A stretch of 64,000 bases of DNA. Origin: an uncultured Clostridia bacterium. Its GTDB lineage: Bacteria; Bacillota; Clostridia; Oscillospirales; Oscillospiraceae. The number at the start of each line of letters is the position of its first letter. Within the stretch, counting starts at the first letter, position 1. Position numbers and translations under genes: made by a program. The notes below the pieces were generated by a model that was given only the letters and a program-made list of their open reading frames with translations, had not been told where the DNA came from and did no database searches. The DNA lies in NCBI GenBank assembly GCA_946187035.1, contig CAMHPQ010000001.1, positions 1 to 64,000 on the forward strand. The letters run 5' to 3'. Below, one piece after another: positions 60,229 to 64,000 of the stretch.

Positions 60229-60897
60229 TCACTTGCGATTCCCGCGCTTTGCGTAATCTGCGTCCACGTCCTCCCGCCACTGGGCGCTCAGCGGCGCGCA
60301 GGCGCGCACCTGGGAGACCGCCTTGGAGACGCTGGCGTACAGGACCTCGGTACCGGCTCCGTCCGCATGGTAGTTGGCGGCACGGTCCGCCCGGATGCCG
60401 ATGCGGGAGGCCGTCTCCACAGCGTCCAGATTTGCGCCGAGGAACAAAAACTCCCAGCCGTTCTTCTCCTGCTCATGCTGTACCATCTGCCGCACCTGGT
60501 CGGCGGTGTAGCGATGGCTGGCGTTCTCCATGCCGTCGGTGGTGATGACGAACAGCGTCCGCTCCGGCACGTCCTCCGGTCTGGCATAGCGGTGGATGCG
60601 GGCGATGTGGCGGATGGTGCTGCCCACGCAGTCTAACAGCGCGGTACTGCCGCGGGGCTGGTAATCCTGCTCCGTCAGGGGCAGAACGTCCCCAATGGGG
60701 ATGCGGTCATGGAGCATGCTCTGCTCATGGTCGAAGAGCACCGTGGTGACCAGGCATGTGCCGGGCTCCAGCTTCTGCTTTTCCAGCATGGCGTTGAAAC
60801 CGCCGATGGTGTCGGCTCTCAGGCTGTGCATGGAGCCGCTGCGATCCAGGATGAACACCAGTTCGGTGATGTCATTGCGCTTAGTCTCGTTGGTCAT
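60229..60897 (-). CDS. VWA-domain protein (TerY-like)
   Basis: ITELVFILDRSGSMHSLRADTIGGFNAMLEKQK (MIDAS DRSGSM), PRGSTALLDCVG, VITTDGMENAS. Confidence 0.92.
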   Translation of the reverse strand: MTNETKRNDITELVFILDRSGSMHSLRADTIGGFNAMLEKQKLEPGTCLVTTVLFDHEQSMLHDRIPIGDVLPLTEQDYQPRGSTALLDCVGSTIRHIARIHRYARPEDVPERTLFVITTDGMENASHRYTADQVRQMVQHEQEKNGWEFLFLGANLDAVETASRIGIRADRAANYHADGAGTEVLYASVSKAVSQVRACAPLSAQWREDVDADYAKRGNRK

Positions 60898-60987
60898 GGG
60901 AAATACCTCCTTGTTGATTTCTGACCACAGCATAGCATTTGCAGAGGCGGGATTGGTCGCTTCCAAAGTGACCTTTTCTTCCCTTCC

Positions 60988-61016
60988 TTGACAAGCCCGG
61001 ACTCCATAGCTATGAT
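60988..61016 (+). promoter_or_regulatory. Near-consensus sigma-A promoter of the macro-domain gene
   Basis: TTGACA, 17 nt, TATGAT; 42 nt upstream of the ATG. Confidence 0.75.
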
Positions 61017-61057
61017 TGAGAAAAACAGGGATCAAACGCAGAGAAAGGAGCGCAGCC

Positions 61058-62098
61058 ATGCCATTTCAAATCATCAGCGGCGACATTACCACCCAAGTCT
61101 GCGACGCCATCGTAAATCCCACAGACGTGGTGTTCAGCGGCGGCGGAGGCGCAGACCGCGCCATTCACAGAGCTGCGGGCGAGCAGCTGCGCCAGGCCTG
61201 TGACCGGCTCCCAAGGCTGCGTCCGGGCGAATCCGCGCTGACCAGAGGATATGATTTGCCCGCAAAATGGGTCATCCACACCGCAGGCCCCGTCTGGGTG
61301 GACGGAAAACACGACGAGCGCCTGATCCTCGCAAGCTGCTATCAAAGCGCACTGAAGGTCGCAGCGGAAAACGACTTTCAGTCCGTCGCCTTTCCTTTGA
61401 TTGCCGCCGGCACCTGCGGCTTTCCGAAGGAAGAGGCGCTGAGCATCGCGGCGGGTGAGATCCGCCAATTCCTGCAGCGGCATGAGATGGAGATCACACT
61501 GGTCGTTTACGACCGGGAGCTCTACCGCATCGACCCGCGCACCGAGGCGGACGTGGACCGCTATCTGGGTTCGCACTTCACCGGCAGGATGCGCCCACAG
61601 GCAAAGCTCTGCCATGCCGAGCGCCAGGATCTGCTGCAGAGCATGAACGATGCGCGCGAAGCATCTCTCAGCTCCGCTCCGCCTCCGGCCCCTGCGCCGA
61701 TGGCCTCCTATTCCCACGCTCCCGCAGCCTCCCTGGCGGACCAGCTGCGCGCCATGGACGAGAGCTTTTCCGAGGCAGTGCTCCGTCTGGTGGACGAGCG
61801 CGGCATGACGGACGCCCAGTGCTATAAGCGCGCCAACATCTCCAAGCAGGTCTTTTCCAGACTCCGCAGCAGCAGCCATTATCAACCCAGCAAGCCCACC
61901 GCTCTGGCCCTCGCCGTGGCGCTGAAGTTGGATCTGGACGAGACCCGTTCCCTGCTGGGCAAGGCCGGGATGAGCCTCTCCCATTCCCTGATGATGGATG
62001 TGATCGTGGAGTATTTCATCGCGCAAAAAAAGTTCGACGTCATGGAGATCAATGAGACCCTGTACCAGTATGACCAGCCGCTCCTTGGAGCGAAATAA
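61058..62098 (+). CDS. Macro (ADP-ribose-binding) domain protein with an uncharacterised C-terminal helical/HTH-like domain
   Basis: MPFQIISGDITTQVCDAIVNPTDVVFSGGGGADRAIHRAAG, HTAGPVWVDG, AFPLIAAGTCGFPKEEALSIA; C-term RGMTDAQCYKRANISKQVFSRLRSSSHYQPSKPTALALAVALKLDLDETRSLLGKAGMSLSHS. Confidence 0.9.
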   Translation: MPFQIISGDITTQVCDAIVNPTDVVFSGGGGADRAIHRAAGEQLRQACDRLPRLRPGESALTRGYDLPAKWVIHTAGPVWVDGKHDERLILASCYQSALKVAAENDFQSVAFPLIAAGTCGFPKEEALSIAAGEIRQFLQRHEMEITLVVYDRELYRIDPRTEADVDRYLGSHFTGRMRPQAKLCHAERQDLLQSMNDAREASLSSAPPPAPAPMASYSHAPAASLADQLRAMDESFSEAVLRLVDERGMTDAQCYKRANISKQVFSRLRSSSHYQPSKPTALALAVALKLDLDETRSLLGKAGMSLSHSLMMDVIVEYFIAQKKFDVMEINETLYQYDQPLLGAK

Positions 62099-62126
62099 TA
62101 CGCCGGAGCATGGTTTTCATGCAGCA

Positions 62127-62165
62127 AAAAGCGGAGCCCGTCTGTACGCGGGTTCCGCTTTTCTT
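62127..62165. terminator. Bidirectional terminator between macro gene and cdaR-like gene
   Basis: AAAAGCGGA-GCCCG / CGGG-TTCCGCTTTTC. Confidence 0.75.
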
Positions 62166-62197
62166 TGATCAGGCTATGACTGGGGCCCCGACGACCG

Positions 62198-63274
62198 CTA
62201 CTCCAGCTTCAGCCCGAGATACAGCACCACCGCGTCCGGGAAGCTGCGGGGATTATAGCCGGTCTCCCGGTGGATGCGGTCCAGCCGGTACTGCAGGGTA
62301 TTTTTGTGGAGATACAGCAGCTGGCAGGTCTCCTTGAGCCTGCAGCCGGTCGCAAAATACGTCCGCAGCAGGGCCCGATCCTTCTCCGGCAGGGCGCTGG
62401 CGCCGCTGCGATCCAGAAAGCGTTCTCTGGCCTCTTCCGGAATGCTGCCCAGGAGGATTTCCAGATCCAGATCCTCGAACCGCGCCGCGCACTGCCCCGG
62501 CGCCATGGCGTGGAGGGCGATCCGCGCGGCCACATAGGATCGGGATTGGCGGCTCAGCTGCTCCCGGCTGCCCACCGCAGTGCGCACCGCGCCGGGGAAT
62601 CTCTGCTCCAGCGTCTCCAGATCCGCCAGCAGCGGCGTCACCTGCTCCGGCTCCGGCAGGAGGATGAACTCATGGGGATAGCAGAATGTATAGAGCGTGA
62701 TCCCCTGCCGATGAATGATGCGGGTAATTTCGCTTTTCACCCGGGTGAGATTCTCATCCCCGCTGTGGGTGCGGAGGATCACCGCCGTGTGGAACCCCTC
62801 CAGATCCACCCGATGCCGCTCCATGAACGCCCGGTAATAGTCGTAGTTCAGGTGCTCTCCCAAAGCCAGCGCCCGCACCACATGATCCATCTGCGCCCGC
62901 TCGGTGCTGCTCTGCCGCTCCAGCTCGTGTTCTCTGAGGATCAGCGCCGTGATCTTCTGGGCCAGAACGCCGTATTTCCGCACCTCCCCCGGCTCGCCGG
63001 TAATGCCGATGACCGCCACAGTCTCCCCCTCGTGGGAGAGGGGGATGTTCACCCCGGGCTGGGCGCCGAAGTAGTCCGCTTCCTGCAGCACCTCCAGAGT
63101 CTCGCCGGTCTTTGCCGCCTTCCGCGCCGCCTCATGATACTGCCCCACCCGGTCGGGATTGGTGCTGGCAAAGATCCGACCGGATGGTTCAATGAAGTTG
63201 ATGTCATGGCCGCAGACGTCCTTGACCGCCTGCACGATCTCCTCGGCCACTCGTTTGTGCACTCGAACCGGCAT
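62198..63274 (-). CDS. cdaR: CdaR-family (sugar diacid) transcriptional regulator
   Basis: Diacid-recognition N-terminus IVQAVKDVCGHDINFIEPSGRIFASTNPDRVGQYHEAA; C-terminal HTH CRLKETCQLLYLHKNTLQYRLDRIHRETGYNPRSFPDAVVLYLGL. Confidence 0.93.
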   Translation of the reverse strand: MPVRVHKRVAEEIVQAVKDVCGHDINFIEPSGRIFASTNPDRVGQYHEAARKAAKTGETLEVLQEADYFGAQPGVNIPLSHEGETVAVIGITGEPGEVRKYGVLAQKITALILREHELERQSSTERAQMDHVVRALALGEHLNYDYYRAFMERHRVDLEGFHTAVILRTHSGDENLTRVKSEITRIIHRQGITLYTFCYPHEFILLPEPEQVTPLLADLETLEQRFPGAVRTAVGSREQLSRQSRSYVAARIALHAMAPGQCAARFEDLDLEILLGSIPEEARERFLDRSGASALPEKDRALLRTYFATGCRLKETCQLLYLHKNTLQYRLDRIHRETGYNPRSFPDAVVLYLGLKLE

Positions 63275-63297
63275 ATTTCGCGCTCCTTTTCTGTTTT

Positions 63298-63357
63298 TAT
63301 GTTCTTTATACCATCATTTCTCCGTTTATTCAATCTATTTTCGGTTTTAAGAACATA
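63298..63357. promoter_or_regulatory. Divergent cdaR/glycerate kinase control region: 9-bp inverted boxes and a cdaR promoter
   Basis: TATGTTCTT (63298-63306) and AAGAACATA (63349-63357); minus-strand promoter TTGAAT (63333-63328), 17 nt, TATAAA (63310-63305). glxK -10 TATACT at 63379-63384. Confidence 0.5.
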
Positions 63358-63421
63358 TTCCGATCTGGGATTTCCTGTTATACTGGGCGCAGAACAGAAA
63401 AAACGGAAAGGAGCAAATACC

Positions 63422-64000
63422 ATGAAAGTAGTCGTTGCAATCGATTCTCTGAAGGGCAGTCTCACCTCTCTGGAGGCGGGCGAGGCCATCCGCGAGGGCG
63501 TCCTGCGGGCGATCCCGGATGCGGAGGTCGTGGTCCGTCCCCTGGCCGACGGCGGCGAGGGCACCGTGGAGGCACTGACCCTGGGCATGGGCGGCAGACT
63601 GGAGACCGCCACCGTCACGGGTCCGCTGGGCCGCCCGGTGGCCTGCGCCTACGGTCTGCTTCCGGAGGAGAAGCTGGCCGTGGTGGAGATGTCCGGCGCG
63701 GCAGGAATCACCCAGGTGCCGGAGGCAGAGCGCAACCCCATGAACACCACCACCTACGGCGTGGGCGAGGTGATTCATAGAGCCATTGAGCAGGGCTGCC
63801 GCCGGTTCATCATCGGTCTGGGCGGAAGCGCCACCAACGACGGCGGCGTCGGCATGCTGCAGGCTCTGGGCTTCGGCATGCTGAACGAAAACGGGACTCA
63901 GGTCTCCTTCGGCGCCAAGGGTCTGCAGGAGCTCAGGACCATCACCACAGAGCACGTGCTGCCGGAGCTGAAGGACTGCGAGTTCCGGGTGGCCTGCGAC
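63422..64000 (+). CDS. glxK: Glycerate kinase, 3' end cut by window edge
   Basis: MKVVVAIDSLKGSLTSLEAGEAIREGVLRAIPDAEVVVRPLADGGEGTVEAL...GLGGSATNDGGVGMLQALG. Not in the supplied ORF track because it is open at the edge. Confidence 0.94.
   Translation, partial: MKVVVAIDSLKGSLTSLEAGEAIREGVLRAIPDAEVVVRPLADGGEGTVEALTLGMGGRLETATVTGPLGRPVACAYGLLPEEKLAVVEMSGAAGITQVPEAERNPMNTTTYGVGEVIHRAIEQGCRRFIIGLGGSATNDGGVGMLQALGFGMLNENGTQVSFGAKGLQELRTITTEHVLPELKDCEFRVACD

Noticed and set aside
1-64000. CRISPR arrays, tRNA/rRNA genes, IS elements, prophage
   Set aside because: No repeat-spacer periodicity, tRNA-like CCA/TPsiC patterns, transposase or phage structural proteins were recognised on reading. A tRNAscan-SE/CRISPRCasFinder run would be needed to exclude them formally.

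Overview
64 kb of a GC-rich, Firmicutes/Clostridia-like chromosome (Oscillospiraceae-like by gene content; this is inference). Most genes are on the minus strand. No rRNA, tRNA, CRISPR array, transposase or phage genes were recognised. Recognisable blocks: (1) opp-type peptide ABC transporter (oppD partial, C, B); (2) YdcF-like protein and an ABC-2 transporter with a DUF4298-like protein; (3) ferredoxin-nitroreductase, MBL-fold lactonase-like and YhcC-like radical SAM genes; (4) AMP-ligase / acyl carrier protein / DUF2889-like mini-operon; (5) DUF4003-like protein, then MarR plus a heterodimeric ABC exporter; (6) acyl-CoA transferase; (7) complete sufCBDSU operon behind a promoter with repeated ATTCCTA boxes; (8) esterase, phosphoesterase and a signal-peptide-less BMP-type binding protein; (9) a raffinose/sucrose-type utilisation locus (ABC transporter, DUF624, GH36, GH13_4-like, GH32, PfkB, UgpC) with a divergent LacI regulator; (10) domain-permuted GH3 and GH13; (11) an unusual partner-switching operon (STAS / SpoIIE-type PP2C / degenerate HATPase fused to a degenerate SLC1 transporter / STAS-kinase-HATPase); (12) membrane-anchored clostripain-like protease and SLH protein; (13) QueG-like protein and a second heterodimeric ABC exporter; (14) divergent VWA / macro-domain pair; (15) divergent CdaR / glycerate kinase. 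The strongest candidates for an undescribed system are the partner-switch/pseudo-transporter operon (46156-51515) and the VWA/macro pair (60229-62098). All family calls are by-eye readings of the translations; no searches were run.
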